Source of the DNA: Adineta vaga
Taxonomy: Eukaryota; Rotifera
Direction of reading: 5' to 3'
NCBI GenBank assembly: GCA_021613535.1
Contig: CP075493.1
Span: forward strand, 3,410,001-3,474,000
DNA: 64,000 nucleotides
Each line of letters begins with the position of its first letter. Position 1 is the first letter of the stretch. A program made the position numbers and the translations under genes. This document shows positions 1 to 11,868 of this stretch, in pieces. The notes under the pieces were generated by a model that ran no database searches, was not told the origin of the DNA, and saw only the letters and a program-made list of their open reading frames with translations.

Positions 1-1021
1 GAAACAATTACAAATGATACAGCTTCATCTTCTCCTCCTCCTCAATCATCAACCAATAATTCCAATCCTCCTCCTCCTCCTGCTGCTGCAACAACTACAA
101 ATCATCATGAAACTGATGATAATGAGTCTGAAGTATGTCTCATTTAAGAAGTAGAATTTATTTCTTTGAAACTGATTCATTTCTTAGTCGAGTACTGTAT
201 TCGATTTAATCTTAAATGAGGATCATTCATTACACACAGAAGAGAATGATGACGAAGACGATGATGATGATAATGTATGAGTTACACTTATTTCTCTATT
301 CATAATTCTAATGAATTATATAGGAACATGATCCAATGACGACAAACTATTCTCAGTTGCATCGAAGTTCTGGTGGATCTGTTTCAACAAAATGGGATCG
401 GTTAAGACAACGTCGAGAAGCTGATCGTGCCTATGAGGAAAATCATCTGAAGAACATTCCGTGTTTGGGTTTACTTAATTCTTATGATGGTCATCGTAAT
501 GCACGAACAATGATAAAAGAAGCAAATTTTTGGTCCGATAGTTATGTGATGTCGGGTTCCGATTGCGGGTAAATATTTTCTCAAAAATTAATCAAAAATA
601 CGAAACGATGTTTTCGTTTTAGACATATCTTTATTTGGAATAAATTTACTGGCGATATTGTTCGAATAATCGAAGCAGATGAACATGTAGTCAATTGTGT
701 ACAACCTCATCCACTTGATTATCCTATATTGGCATCGAGTGGTATTGATTAGTAAGTAATATGAAATGTTGTTGAGAAAAATCGAAAGAAAAAAAGAACC
801 CTTTTTATTTTAGTAATATAAAAATCTTTTCTCCATTGGCTCGAACACCAATTGATGATAGTCAGCTTATAAATCAAACGGTAAAACGTAACTATGCAAT
901 GACAGAACAAACATCAAGTACAATAACAGTTCCAGCAACTTTTATATTTCGTATGCTGACATCAATGTATCGTTCACAACATTCCGAAGAAATGTCAGGA
1001 TTAGATGATGACGATGATTAA
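1..1021 (+). CDS. DCAF6: DCAF6-like WD40 protein, C-terminal part (5' end outside window)
   Basis: Partial gene. Five exons: 1-132, 188-274, 324-568, 623-751 and 814-1021 (stop TAA 1019-1021), 266 residues in the window. All introns are GT-AG and the frame is continuous. A low-complexity Ser/Pro/Asn and Asp/Glu stretch (exons 1-2) precedes the last two WD40 blades. Recognisable strings are [41 protein letters not shown] and [14 protein letters not shown], then [12 protein letters not shown] and an acidic tail. This matches the DCAF6/NRIP C-terminus; in that family the beta-propeller is split by a long acidic insert, which the low-complexity part would represent. DCAF6 is known as a substrate receptor of the CUL4-DDB1 ubiquitin ligase. 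DCAF5 is a less likely alternative. The gene faces the CAP gene convergently, with only about 50 nt between the two stop codons. Confidence 0.85.
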
Positions 1022-1072
1022 ACCGAGTGACATTGCTTTTACTGTTTTCATTGTACATTTTTTGTATTTATC

Positions 1073-2513
1073 TTATTTAATCAACAGACGTACGATGATT
1101 ATTTGAATAAAAACAACCAAAACATGAACATTTTCGAAGGATGAAACAGATGAACTCGCATCTTTTGAATCCGTTCCAGTTTCGGTAATTATCTCAAGTG
1201 TATCATAATAATTTTTTATTACGTCATATCGATCACATAGACCACAAAATTTTGGACAATCATTAAGTACATTTGCATAAGAAATACAAAGACTTTTATC
1301 AGATCCATAATCACAATCATTCGATAAATATGTACACTCGAGCTTTTCACATTGTTTACCATCTGCATGTGTTTGACATTGACATTGACATGAATCAAGA
1401 TCAATTTTGCCATTATAGAGACAAACTAAACCACCACAATCTAAAATATATACATTTCTTTTACATGAAAATCGTCTGAGAAGATTCATAACCATGTAAT
1501 CGTTTATTCTTTGATGGAGAAGAAAGCGCATGTTCATATGGTTTATTATCGCCTAATTGTCTTAATATAAAAAGCAATTTATCTATGACAAAATACAGTA
1601 TGAATATTTGACATACCCAGTCACATAATCTAAACGAGAGTATCAGATTTTTTCAATAGAAAACTAAGACTTACTACACACATAAAATGGCCACTCTTTA
1701 TGTGGATTGAATATACTTTTAGGGCAAAAAGCTAATCCGCAACCAATCAAAGTTGCTGTATCTTTTACCATCTATTTGATAGAAATTTAATAGAGAAACA
1801 ATGAATCATATCTATAATTGACCTGTGTGTAATGACCGACAACACTATTCTGAAATGGACTCCCATAGACGAAATCTTTCTTTTCACTTGCCCAAGCTTG
1901 AATTACTTGAATCCAATTTTGATAACCCATAGCTAGAGAATTTCAAAGAATTTTCAAATAATAGACTAAAAAAAAGTAGATACCAATATTTTGGCCAGTG
2001 GGAAGTGGTATTCGAGGCGCTTGACGTTGACTAGATTTATCGTGCTCATAATCACAATGATCCGCTAACAAACAGAAAACAATATTTCGTTTTCTTTTTT
2101 TCTCAAACTTTTCATATTCAATTCTACCATAACGCTGAGCAATCTCAGCAAGATCTTTACTCCAATACTATTATAATATGATTGATAGAAATCTTTTTTC
2201 TGGATTGAATATATTCATTTTTATCTCACCATCTTCTGCATATTTTTAGCGTTGACATCAATTCGTTCTTGATTATGAATTGCTAAGATCCGTTCAATTT
2301 CTTCATTAACTGGTGGTAAACTATGTGAAGATATTTTCTCAATACAATACGAATGTTTTTGATCAATTATTTGATATATCGATGGACATTCACCATGAAC
2401 TATTAAGTGAATAACCAAATTCATTCAATACTTCTTCATTCTATTGACATACCAAAATATAACTTGAAGAAAATCATGATACGAATAGAATAACAAATTT
2501 GAATAACTTTCAT
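1073..2513 (-). CDS. CAP (SCP/Ag5) domain protein with EGF-like and ShK-like modules, copy 1
   Basis: Nine exons on the minus strand: 2513-2453, 2399-2230, 2167-2128, 2064-1984, 1932-1823, 1771-1675, 1629-1617 (13 nt), 1560-1493 and 1440-1073; 335 aa. Exon 1 encodes a hydrophobic signal peptide. The CAP domain follows, with HNQERIDV, YWSKDLAEIAQRYADHCDYEH, GQNIAMGYQNW, GHYTQMVKDT, GCGLAFCP and the FYVCNY signature. A short Cys-rich EGF-like module comes next (CGGLVCLYNGKIDLDSCQCQC), then a ShK-type knot ending CPKFCGLC, and a Ser-rich stalk with a hydrophobic C-terminus that could be a GPI-anchor signal. The product is probably secreted or surface-attached; its function is unknown. Exon 8 must use the acceptor before position 1560: the nearer AG puts a stop in frame. 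A paralogue lies at 43949-45516. Confidence 0.85.
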
Positions 2514-2718
2514 CGTTCAATTCTTTCTTATTCGTTTTTCGCGCACATCACTTTTTTTTGTTGTAATAAACTTCAAACTAAGAATCGATAGTTTTTTTAT
2601 TTTCTTTTATTCTTTCTTTTTTTTTAATACTCTTATGTTGTTTTACACAAGAAAAAAAACAAAGTTATGATGGATAATATCGATGGTAATGATGATAGTG
2701 ATACCAAATTTAAATTGC

Positions 2719-3415
2719 TTAATTCTTGTAAGCACGGCTAGCTCGTCGACCACGAGCTTTTTCAAATTTACGACCTTTGGCACGAACTTTTGGTTTTGTT
2801 GTACTATGACGTGCACCAGGTGGTCGACCTAAACGGAGAGAATTCAACATGTATTTCATATAGAATGAAAGAAGTAAGTTTTATTAACATACCAAAGAAT
2901 CGATAAGCTTTACGAGCTTTTCGTGGACCTTGTAATAAGACTGTGCCTTTTCCTTTAGGTGAACGAAGTGCCAATTGATCGAATGTTAAAATCTCACCTC
3001 CAGCACCGAGAATTCTTGCTCGAACACGTTCAGTAAGATGTAAAGCACAAACTGTTAATTTTGGTACTTCATAAAGTCGAGTATCATCAGTAATTGAACC
3101 GACGACAACGGCTGTTTTGTTTTCACGACCTATTCAAGATGAGAAAAAATAAATATTCAGATTTTATCGAAATTTTTCTTCGTCTTTCAATTGACCTTTC
3201 TTTTTCATATGTCGAACAAGACGGGAAAGTGATAGTGGTGGTCGATTTGTATTCGACATAAATAAACGTTTTAGGATGATTTTATTGAATTTTGAACTTG
3301 TACGACGTGCCAAAAAACGATAGAGTTTAACCAATAAAAGTAAATATAAATTTTGTGATCTTGGTGCTCGGCGTACTGCTTTGCGATCATAACGATGGTC
3401 GAGATCAACACCCAT
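2719..3415 (-). CDS. RPL18: 60S ribosomal protein L18 (eL18)
   Basis: Three exons: 3415-3196, 3129-2893 and 2828-2719 (stop TAA), 188 aa, the same length as human RPL18. The N-terminus is [16 protein letters not shown]. Conserved blocks include [81 protein letters not shown] and the basic C-terminus [21 protein letters not shown]. It is a structural protein of the large cytosolic ribosomal subunit. A polypyrimidine tract ending in AG about 30 nt before the ATG may be the acceptor of a 5'-UTR intron or a trans-spliced leader. The annotation is secure. Confidence 0.97.
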
Positions 3416-3631
3416 TTCAACGATCGAATTTTATGAAGAAAATAATCTGAAAGAAGATTAGTATCAAATAACAGAAGATGAAAGCATTTTCGGTTTGAAA
3501 AATACGGAAGGAAATAAAGAATATATATATGTATCACACATATGAAAGCGATTTGATTGGAGAGAAAACTAAAGAAGAAGGAGAAGAAGAAGAATAACAT
3601 CTAGCTTCTGTTTAAATAGATGATAATGATT

Positions 3632-5141
3632 TCATAACGAATTTGTATAATTATTAGTGATTAGAGTTGAATGATTAATATCAAGTTGATATTGATGAAT
3701 TTTATCCATCAATTGATAAAGACGTTTCATTTGAGTATTTATCGAAGTTGAATTATAATGTGGACGAAGAAGAGATTTAGCTAAAATTTGTTTATCCTAA
3801 AAATGAAATTTTCTCATTCGAAAAAGAAAAAAGATCGAATTCATTTCATACATGATCAAAAAATTCGAAATAAAGTGCACCTTGCCGTTGTGGCGTCGGA
3901 TTATTTAACCATAAATGATTATCATTTGCATCATCTTCGTCTTTAAATTCATTAACAATTCTATTGGCTATATTACAATAGAATATCAAAAAACGAAGAA
4001 GAATATCTTCCGATTTCGTTGATTGATCAATTTTCAAAGTAAATAAATTGATAATCAATTTCAATTCAACACCCTCAAAACAAAAAAGAAACACATAATT
4101 TTAACATAAAGAATTTGATTTTGTTAACTTACGGTTAGTTTCAATAAATTCTCAATATTTAATTCATTCAATGATAGATTCACAAGAAGTTTACCTACTG
4201 ATAATGCTTCATCATCAGATTCAATTGTTGATTCAATTAATAATCCAAGCTCATATATATTACTCATATATTCCTCATGTAAATAATTCAAAACAGACAT
4301 ATTCATCAATAGATTTAATCCATATAAACGTATCGATGAATTCACTGGACTTACATTACATAAATTAATGATAATAGAAACAATATTCTAAAAACAAAAA
4401 TAAGTTTACATTTAACACATGAAAAATTGAAGATTAAATGTATTCATACCGAAAATTGAGTAATTGCAAAATCATTTAACGCAAGATTATTCAATGCTAA
4501 AATAATATGACATTTTGTTGTAGCGTTATCTGTTTTTAGAAGTAATTCACGTAAACGAATAATACAACCAGCATTTGCTAAATTTATTTGACCTAAATAT
4601 TTCAAAAAAATGAAATTTATTATTCGAAAATTGAACATTTTCTCATTTACTTTCTTTAAATGCTGAACTATTAGCAATACTTGTTAAAACTTGATGTAAC
4701 TGTTCTTCATTATTTTGAGTTTCATAAAGAAAATGTGTTAAAATAGAAGCTTGATCTGGCGTTAATGGTACACTGCCACTAGGTATTTGAATTTCATCTA
4801 AAGAAGAGAGTTTTGTTAATTTCAAATTTTGAGAAGATAATATTCTTACCGAGAATTTGTATCGAATCTGAATCATCATTATCTACATCAATGGGAGAAG
4901 TGATTTCAACTAATGGATAATCATGCCGTGATTTCAATGATGATAGTGTTGGTATCGGTGTGAGACAACGATTCGTTTTCGATACTAAATAATAACAGAA
5001 AATTATTCAATGAAAATGTTTTCTTTTTAATAACGAACATGATATTTGTCGTTGATGGCGATAGAATAGATAGAGACCTATACTGGTACAGACACCGACT
5101 GAAATTGCCAGACCAGCATAGATCTTTTGTCGATTGAACAT
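3632..5141 (-). CDS. ARMC10: ARMC10-like armadillo-repeat membrane protein
   Basis: Seven exons: 5141-5039, 4984-4850, 4797-4651, 4592-4450, 4387-4133, 4073-3852 and 3796-3632; 389 aa. A membrane-anchor segment near the N-terminus (about residues 8-25, LAISVGVCTSIGLYLFY) is followed by a polar linker and armadillo-type helical repeats, for example ANAGCIIRLRELLLKTD, CHIILALNNLALNDFAITQF, SSIRLYGLNLLMNMSVLN and ILLRFLIFYCNIANRI. A segment near the C-terminus (GALYFEFFDHDKQILAKSLL) resembles the end of the ARMC10/ARMCX domain. Family members sit in the outer mitochondrial or ER membrane with the ARM repeats in the cytosol and affect mitochondrial dynamics. The first donor is GTTCGT, weaker than the others. 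Assignment to ARMC10 rather than to a broader ARM family is moderately sure. Confidence 0.75.
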
Positions 5142-5978
5142 TGTGTCAACAACCGATACCAATATGAAATACTGATCATTATGCCAGTAATCTTATAGGA
5201 AAAAAATAAATAATAAACATTTTACTGATTCCATAAATTACCGGATTCGATGCGGCGAGAAAAAAATGCATACTTTTACTTGCCTCTTACGTCTATATTG
5301 GTATAGATGTCGTTAGGAAACAATAGGAAGATCTTGTGAAAAGAAATTTGATATTTATTTGTTAACAGATGAAGATATCTTTCGAATATATTTGTAAAGT
5401 TTTCATTTCAGGAAATTTTGTTAATAAAATATTGCAGATGATAAATGGAGTATTGTTATCCAAAGGGATTGATCGTTTTTTTGAAAACACATAATATGTT
5501 ACAGAGGAAAACAAAAACTAAGGATCAAATAGTAAGGACAAAGCAGGCAATTTCATCTATGTATGATACCAACTGTTCGAATTCTAAAGTATCATTCATG
5601 CAAATCACAATATTATATTGAATAATTCAAAACCAGATGAAACTTGATTACAATGACTTTCATATCTACAAATTCAAGATATGTAGTTCTCAACTGGCAA
5701 TTACTAAATAATGAATAATGTGAAATCTACAAAAGATGTCGCTAATACATACCTACATTGCCTTGAGAATCTAAAACCAATCATTGGTAATGTGACGTAT
5801 ACTACTTTTGTTTCTCTGCTGTAAACTTTAACCACGATGTACATTCAATTCGAACTCAATTTAATATCTTCTTTATTAAAATCAATATGTTATTCTATTT
5901 CAACTTTATTACCTGATTACAATCATGTCTAATTGTAAAACTTGATCTGATTTTGTTGATCTTATTTTCTAACAGATT
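5142..5978. other. Intergenic, divergent promoter region
   Basis: This stretch lies between two divergently transcribed genes (ARMC10-like to the left, LysM protein to the right). No open reading frame of note, repeat or RNA gene was seen. It presumably holds both promoters and 5' untranslated regions. Confidence 0.5.
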
Positions 5979-6918
5979 ATGTTGTTAACCTTTTTGGAAT
6001 TATTTATTATTGTTATATCTTTTAAACCAATGAATATTTTCAAAGATTCTTTATTTTCGTCATCAAATTCGAGAAAATCAAAAAGACCTAGTCAGAATCA
6101 TTCGAATAGTTATAAATTTCATCAAGCAACTAATTCATTAAGAGATCCATTGTTATATACATTTGATAATAATGATGAGATGGAATTAGGTACAATTGAT
6201 TCCGATGAAGAATCACAAGCAAATACTGAACATATTTTACGTACTCGCCATTCAAGACAACTATTTAAACCAGCAGCACATGGTGGTGGTTCAATTGTTA
6301 TTGTAGAAAAATCAATCTTACCTAATGAAACTATTCAAGCATTTTCTATTCGATATCGTGTGCCTGTATGTAGATTTGATGTAGATAAAAGATTAAATCA
6401 AATTTGTTCTGTCTATTCTTTTATAGATTTCTCAGTTAAGACGTTTAAATAATCTCCAAAGTGATCAAGATTTTTATGCTTTGACACATTGTCGAATACC
6501 AGTTCAACGTTTTGGATTACTTCATGATGCATCAACATCATCTACTATTGTTGATTTAAATGAACAATCAACGATCGCATTACCTGTTACACATCTATCT
6601 CAACAGAATCATCATGCTTTTCTCAATGCTATGGATCAAGATCTGGCATTAATGCGTACAAAAGTTGAACAATTAATCCAAACACCAGCAGCAGCAGCAA
6701 CAACAACACCAGCAGCTATTTCTAATGCATTAACATCTTATTCATCATCAATCAAAATGATGAAACCTACAATCACTTCAACTAATGAATTAAATTGTGA
6801 TGGAGCTGATTGTGGTTGTCGATTTTGGCATATCATTCTTATCATTATATTAATCGCTCTTATACCATTTATTTTCACCTATTTTTATATAAAAACTGAT
6901 CATCATCATAATCTATAA
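5979..6918 (+). CDS. LYSMD3: LysM-domain membrane protein (LYSMD3/4 type)
   Basis: Two exons: 5979-6365 and 6427-6918 (stop TAA), 292 aa if the first ATG is used. The single intron (GTATGT...TATAG) falls inside the LysM domain and splicing restores it: VEKSILPNETIQAFSIRYRVP joins ISQLRRLNNLQSDQDFYAL and then IPVQRFG, the classic LysM pattern. The domain covers about residues 108-155. A transmembrane helix near the C-terminus (FWHIILIIILIALIPFIFTYF) ends a few residues before a His-rich tail. Metazoan LYSMD3/4 proteins share this layout of an N-terminal soluble LysM and a C-terminal anchor. The first 17 residues are hydrophobic, unlike the family. Methionine 18 (position 6030, MNIFKDSLF) is an alternative start that fits family members better. 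Confidence 0.85.
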
Positions 6919-7166
6919 ATTGGTTTTCTCTTTTTGTTTATTCTGTTGATTATTAAAAAAAACAATACAATATGATATGAATGATGAACGTATGTTCTTC
7001 ATTTATTATGTGAATTTTAGTATCGTCAGTCAGTATGATAATTTGATTTGTTAATCTGAACAAACAGATAAAGTTTTCTCGAACAATTCACTTCAAATAT
7101 TTATTATTTAAACTTTTAAATAGAAATATTTCATTCGAATACAAAAAAAATAATGCTCTTTGATAA

Positions 7167-7540
7167 TTAACGGTTGAATGTCGTATAATCGAAACCTGTC
7201 GGTTGACTTGAAATTGTATTTCCACCGTGACCAGTTCTAAATGCTGTCGCAGCATAATGAACATCATATGGACGACCAATCATACCATCCCCATTAAGAT
7301 CCATATGAAATGCTCTTTCTATTCGGCTCCAAAGTCTTAGACAACGAGAATATTAGAATATATTCTCAATATTGTTTTATTGTATCTTACCTTGCCCTCC
7401 AATATAACCATCTCCATTTAAATCAAAACCAGTTCTATGTTCTAAACCATTAAGGTAATAACCTAATGAAAATAAATTCAGATCAATTCTCAAAATATAT
7501 CAAAAACAAGCAAAATTTTATGTTGAAAAACTTACTCATA
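7167..7540 (-). CDS. Small protein with paired EF/dockerin-like calcium loops, copy 1 (possible GC-AG intron or frameshift)
   Basis: First of three related small genes. Coding exon 1 is only ATGA (7540-7537). Exon 2 starts at 7462 and encodes NGLEHRTGFDLNGDGYIGG. Exon 3, 7335-7167, encodes LWSRIERAFHMDLNGDGMI, GRPYDV and a Gly/Thr/aromatic tail. With the usual GT donor (exon 2 ending at 7391) exon 3 is out of frame and stops after a few codons. With a GC donor (GCAAGG, exon 2 ending at 7396) the frame is intact and gives 79 aa. Each DxNxDG loop resembles an EF-hand or dockerin calcium site; the two loops are about 22 residues apart. No signal peptide is visible. If the GC donor is not used, this copy is a pseudogene. 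A TATA box lies about 85 nt upstream. Confidence 0.65.
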
Positions 7541-7619
7541 TTTGTTGCTTGTTTATTGTGATTAGACCGTAATGAAAAGCACAAGTATCTATTGATAACT
7601 TCCTCTAGGAACGTTGCGT

Positions 7620-7628
7620 TTTTATATA
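7620..7628 (-). promoter_or_regulatory. TATA box, small-gene copy 1
   Basis: TATATAAAA on the minus strand, 80-88 nt upstream of the ATG at 7540. A TATA element at nearly the same distance is found at the other two copies, which makes a core promoter plausible. Confidence 0.6.
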
Positions 7629-9391
7629 GGTCTCTTGTCCTGTCTCGTCACACATACTTGATATTGGTCACGCTTGTGTAATTATTGTTTTTTCCAATCA
7701 AGTTGGGATTCTTCAATCTCGAACAATGATCGAATGTAATTAAATATTATAAACATCAGGTGATTTAGGCAAACATACATATCGGACGAGACATATAATC
7801 GTTCTTTCACACCCTCAAGTTCGAAAAAATATTTTTATGACTTATTTTGATTATTTCAAGCATAACAGAATTTATTGTCTATTTTCAACATGTTTTAAAA
7901 CTTCGTTATCAACCCTGAATTCATACTAGACTGAATTCAATACCAAGAATTTTAAGACGACAAGAAGTCTTGCAGAAATTTAGAAATAGAGAATAAATAT
8001 ATTCACAATTATTATATACTATTATTCGAATAAAACTAAACCAACAAACATATTGACGAGACCCTTGATATGTGCAAAGGTGATGGTTTGTGACATGTAT
8101 TACTCTTTTCCATTTTAGTTCACTAAACAAGCGATTAGATTAAGATGAAACATAAGTGACAGGGAGGAAATAATGAAATACTGTATAATAATAACTTTTT
8201 ACAATACATTACAAAGTCATTTGTAAATTTGTAAGATTAGCAAGGCAGTTAATCTATAGAATGTTGAATCATGCAAACGATTCTACTTGTATTTGTTCTT
8301 TACAAACTGTATGTCAACAATTAAATAAAATCGTTTACATCTTAAGACTTCCTAGATACTAATATCAAGTAAATAGAATGAAAATGAGCAAACGTTGTTC
8401 CTACTCTTGACTGTATCACTAAATAACATCTCTTTGTCTTAAATTAGGACAATCAATACCTGATAAAGAAAACATAAATGATTACATTACTAATTTCAAA
8501 ATAGAACATCTTTTGAAAAGTTCCTATTCAATTCAAAAGATCCCGCAAAAGTAAGAAAATTCTTTATATCAACAAACTACAGAAAAATATGAATATTTTA
8601 TTAATGAATCATTAAGACATAAAAGAGAATATGTCCATTGTTTTGATAGTATCACCATGGATGTCGATAAGTTCTTTTTCGTCATCGAAACAAACATCGC
8701 CAAATATAGAAAGAATATCGAATTAGTGTTTCTACATCAAACAAGTTAGATTATGTATAGTTTAATAGAATTATGCGAAACGTTCTATATCGTTTTCCAC
8801 TTTATCTTTTGTTCTATCATTGAACAATGTAAATAACATATCTATATGGAAAAAAATATTATATTTCTTATTCTATGTCATCTTGTTCGTAGTCAGACTG
8901 CATGAAAATCTCTTCACTAATATTTTGTAGTAGGCAGCGAAAGTAATGAAAATAAGATAGTGAAGATTTATCTTGGTTTTAATATTATCCGATATATACA
9001 TACTCACACGATCATGATAATTTATCTCATGAAACAATGCGCGGTTTGCCCACTTGCAAATAGAAATGCAGATTAAAAAAAAACTTTTCGATTCTTTTCG
9101 ACCCTTTGAAATAAACATTGTATGAAAAGATTCATTTACAGACATATCATTCTATGGTTTTTCATCGACGGTATCATACTTATTTCTGTACATATTCTTT
9201 CAAGCGTTCTCTTCTATCTGCTTGAAATTGGCACTTTGTTTTAGGTCACATTTATGAGTGAATTACACACAATCTAAACACAAAGAGTCAAACAGAATTT
9301 ATCCAATATCTTTTTTTACCCCACATTTACTCTTCTATTATACACCAATAAAATCACATCTAATTAAGTTTGTAAGATTAACTTAGATACA
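7629..9391. other. Intergenic region, no gene recognised
   Basis: About 1.8 kb between divergent genes (small-gene copy 1 and SLC35E3). Short open frames at 7921-8130 and 8873-9145 on the minus strand show no family resemblance or exon structure. No repeat or RNA gene was recognised. Confidence 0.4.
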
Positions 9392-10548
9392 ATGTCAACA
9401 GATGTTAGGGATTCTATCAATAGTGACAAGAAAACTAGTACATCTTCAAATTTAAAAACACTACTCGTACGAATTTGTATAAGAAAATATAAATATTATT
9501 CATATTTTGTGTTTGTCAATAGATTGCAATAAAGCCAATGTCAATTCAATCATCAAGAGATGCTATTAAAGAAAGTTATCGTATTATATTTGGTAGTGCA
9601 AATAATATTTTATCAGCAATAGCAATAATATTTCTTAATAAATATATATTTTCGCATTGTCAAATCCAAACAATGACATTAACAGCGATACAAATGATGT
9701 TTACATCCTTTGGTCTTTTAATATGTTTACGAATGAAAACTTTTGTACATAAAAGAATACCAATAAAGAAAGTTTTACCATTATCAATAGCATTTTGTGC
9801 ATTTGTCGTGTTTACAAATTTATCATTAGAATATAATTCAATAGGTACATATCAATTATTTAAAGTATTAACAACACCTATAGTTGCACTTATATCATGG
9901 TTATTTTACGATATAAAATATTCGAAAATGGTTATAACTACATTAGTACCTGTTGTTATTGGTGTATGCATAAATTCCATTAATGATTTTCAATTAACAT
10001 TATTTGGTTCAACAATAGCGACAATTGGTTTTATGTCAGCATCACTTTATCAAATTTGGATTAGTGAACGTTTGAAAGAATTAGAAATAAATTCACAACA
10101 ATTACTCTATTATCAAGCACCATTATCTGCATTATTACTTATACCATTCATATTGTTAATAGAACATTTTCCATCCTATGAAACAGATGAAGAACTACGT
10201 ATAGCTATCGTAAATGTTGTCGCTTCAGGTATTGTTGCTTTCGTTGTTAATTTATCTGTTTATTGGGTTATTAAAAATACGTAAGTTAAATTGATTTTGA
10301 TTTGATTTTTTATAATTTGACAAAATTTCAGATCAGCATTAACTTATAATATGATTGGTCACATGAAAACAGTTTCAATACTTGTTGGTGGATTTATTTT
10401 ATTCGAAGATAGTCTTAATATAAAACAATTTCTTGGAATTTTATTAACATTATTCGGTTTATTTTCTTATACATTTGTCAGAATGCATGAAGAAAATCAA
10501 TTACCATGCTCTCATTGGAATGCAAATCCAACAATAAATATCGTTTGA
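9392..10548 (+). CDS. SLC35E3: Solute carrier family 35 member E3-like nucleotide-sugar transporter
   Basis: Three exons: 9392-9466, 9523-10280 and 10332-10548 (stop TGA), 349 aa. About ten hydrophobic helices span the protein. Conserved strings follow SLC35E3 closely: FVVFTNLSLEYNSIGTYQL, KVLTTPIVALI, SLYQIWISERLKEL, INSQQLLYYQAPLSALLL, GIVAFVVNLSVYWVIKNTSA, LTYNMIGHMKT and GGFILFEDSLNIKQFLGI. The family belongs to the drug/metabolite transporter superfamily and acts in Golgi or related membranes; the substrate of E3 is not established. The first exon adds about 25 polar residues; it is in phase with GT-AG ends, but translation could instead start at the ATG at 9538. The gene sits between two members of the small-gene family and runs opposite to them. 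Confidence 0.9.
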
Positions 10549-11459
10549 AATTATTTTTCTAATCTCTTTTATTATAACTAAATTTTTCCGTTGAGCCATT
10601 TCTTCGAGACAGACGAAGAATAACAGCATACACATGGATAGAATGTTTCTATAAAATAATGTGGATGCCCCATTTCATATGCCTAAAAAAGATTTTGTCC
10701 ACGTGATAGAATTGCTTCGTTTTTTATTGACAAGATTAAATGTTCGAATGCGTTTTTACATAATTTATCAAGGCGAGAAAAGTAGTTGCTGATAGTTTTC
10801 GTCAGCTCCACAAGAAACCGTCAGGATCTCCAAGGAACTATAGGATCCCTCGGAAACTATAAGGGTCTGAGGAACCGCTTTTCCCTCTTGTAGTATTTTG
10901 ACTCCTCAAACCGACAAAAACGGTTGAGTTGTACTCCACTAACAGATAACATAAACTCCTCATTCAATACACCAGCAAAATTTTTAAATTTGATATTTTC
11001 AAAATCTATATCGATACATTAACAATAGATGAGAGAAGTAATACATGATAGTCAGCGTGCTTAATCAGTAAATGATCTTTTATACAAGAGAAGTTTGAAA
11101 GTCGGATATGTGAGAATATCTGCTGTAGAACTATTCTGCATATCTTTATTTTTTTTCTTCAAACATTGATCACACTGAATCTTTGCAACAATCAAATTCT
11201 ATAATGGGTAGCACAGCAGGTCATGAATATATTAAGAAATAGAGTAGCAAAACTCATTTGTTTCTTACCCACCTTCCTTACTCAAGGCTCTTTCATCTTT
11301 TTAAAGAATCTTCTTCAAATGTTAGATTGTATTCTTGAATGTTTTACAAAGAAAAAGCCTTTAACAATCTTTCTTTATGATTCTTTTTGTGAAATTCTTT
11401 ATTTATTTAAATTGGTATTATTTACATTTACAGTAAAGAAAAAAAAATCTTTCTAACAA
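10549..11459. other. Intergenic region with a short composition-distinct patch
   Basis: No gene recognised. Around 10800-10930 the sequence is less AT-rich than its surroundings and contains two similar units (GGAACTATAGGATCCC and GGAAACTATAAGGGTC), perhaps a relic of an inserted element. The open frame at 11223-11456 looks random. Confidence 0.35.
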
Positions 11460-11769
11460 TTAATAGTAACCATAATAAGTGGTTCTATATGCATATGGTT
11501 GTGCCATAGGTAATATTCCACTTCCGTATCCATACATCGATGGATATCCATATAACACATCAGGACGACGACCAATAATATTGTCACCATTGAAATCAAT
11601 ATGTGTTGCTCTTTCTAATCGACTCATCATTCCTTCACCTCCAATATATCCATCATTATTCAAATCGATGCCAATACTACGTTCAACACGATTCATCATC
11701 ATATCTAAACAAGCAAAGACAGTACCGTAGAATTATCAAATCGATGTTCTTCAAATAAGACTTACTCAT
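11460..11769 (-). CDS. Small protein with paired EF/dockerin-like calcium loops, copy 2
   Basis: Two exons: 11769-11766 (only ATGA) and 11704-11460 (stop TAA), 82 aa. The pattern is RVERSIGIDLNNDGYIGGEG, then SRLERATHIDFNGDNIIGRR, then a tail rich in Tyr, Gly and Pro ending TTYYGYY. Both loops carry Asp/Asn at positions 1, 3 and 5 as in EF-hands and dockerin repeats, but the second has Asn instead of Gly after the third ligand. The intron that splits the other two copies between the loops is absent here, so it was either lost in this copy or gained in the others. The function is unknown. The aromatic/glycine tail could mediate assembly, which is speculation. A TATA box lies about 95 nt upstream. 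Confidence 0.8.
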
Positions 11770-11860
11770 TGTGATTGTTTGTGTGTCTTTAGTGTAGAGA
11801 GAATGAAATAAACAGTTGAGCTGGTTATGCTTGATATGTAAATCGATTGATGTATGTTTG

Positions 11861-11868
11861 TATTTATA
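11861..11868 (-). promoter_or_regulatory. TATA box, small-gene copy 2
   Basis: TATAAATA on the minus strand, 92-99 nt upstream of the ATG at 11769, at a spacing similar to copies 1 and 3. Confidence 0.6.

Noticed and set aside
1491-1560. Alternative reading of the CAP exon as a methionine-initiated ORF from 1537
   Set aside because: That frame loses the homology seen in the paralogue; splicing at 1560/1493 restores LHDCGG in line with copy 2.
11223-11456. 77-codon plus-strand open frame that looks membrane-like
   Set aside because: Hydrophobicity follows from T-rich sequence; the frame ends in poly-Lys from an A run; no splice context.
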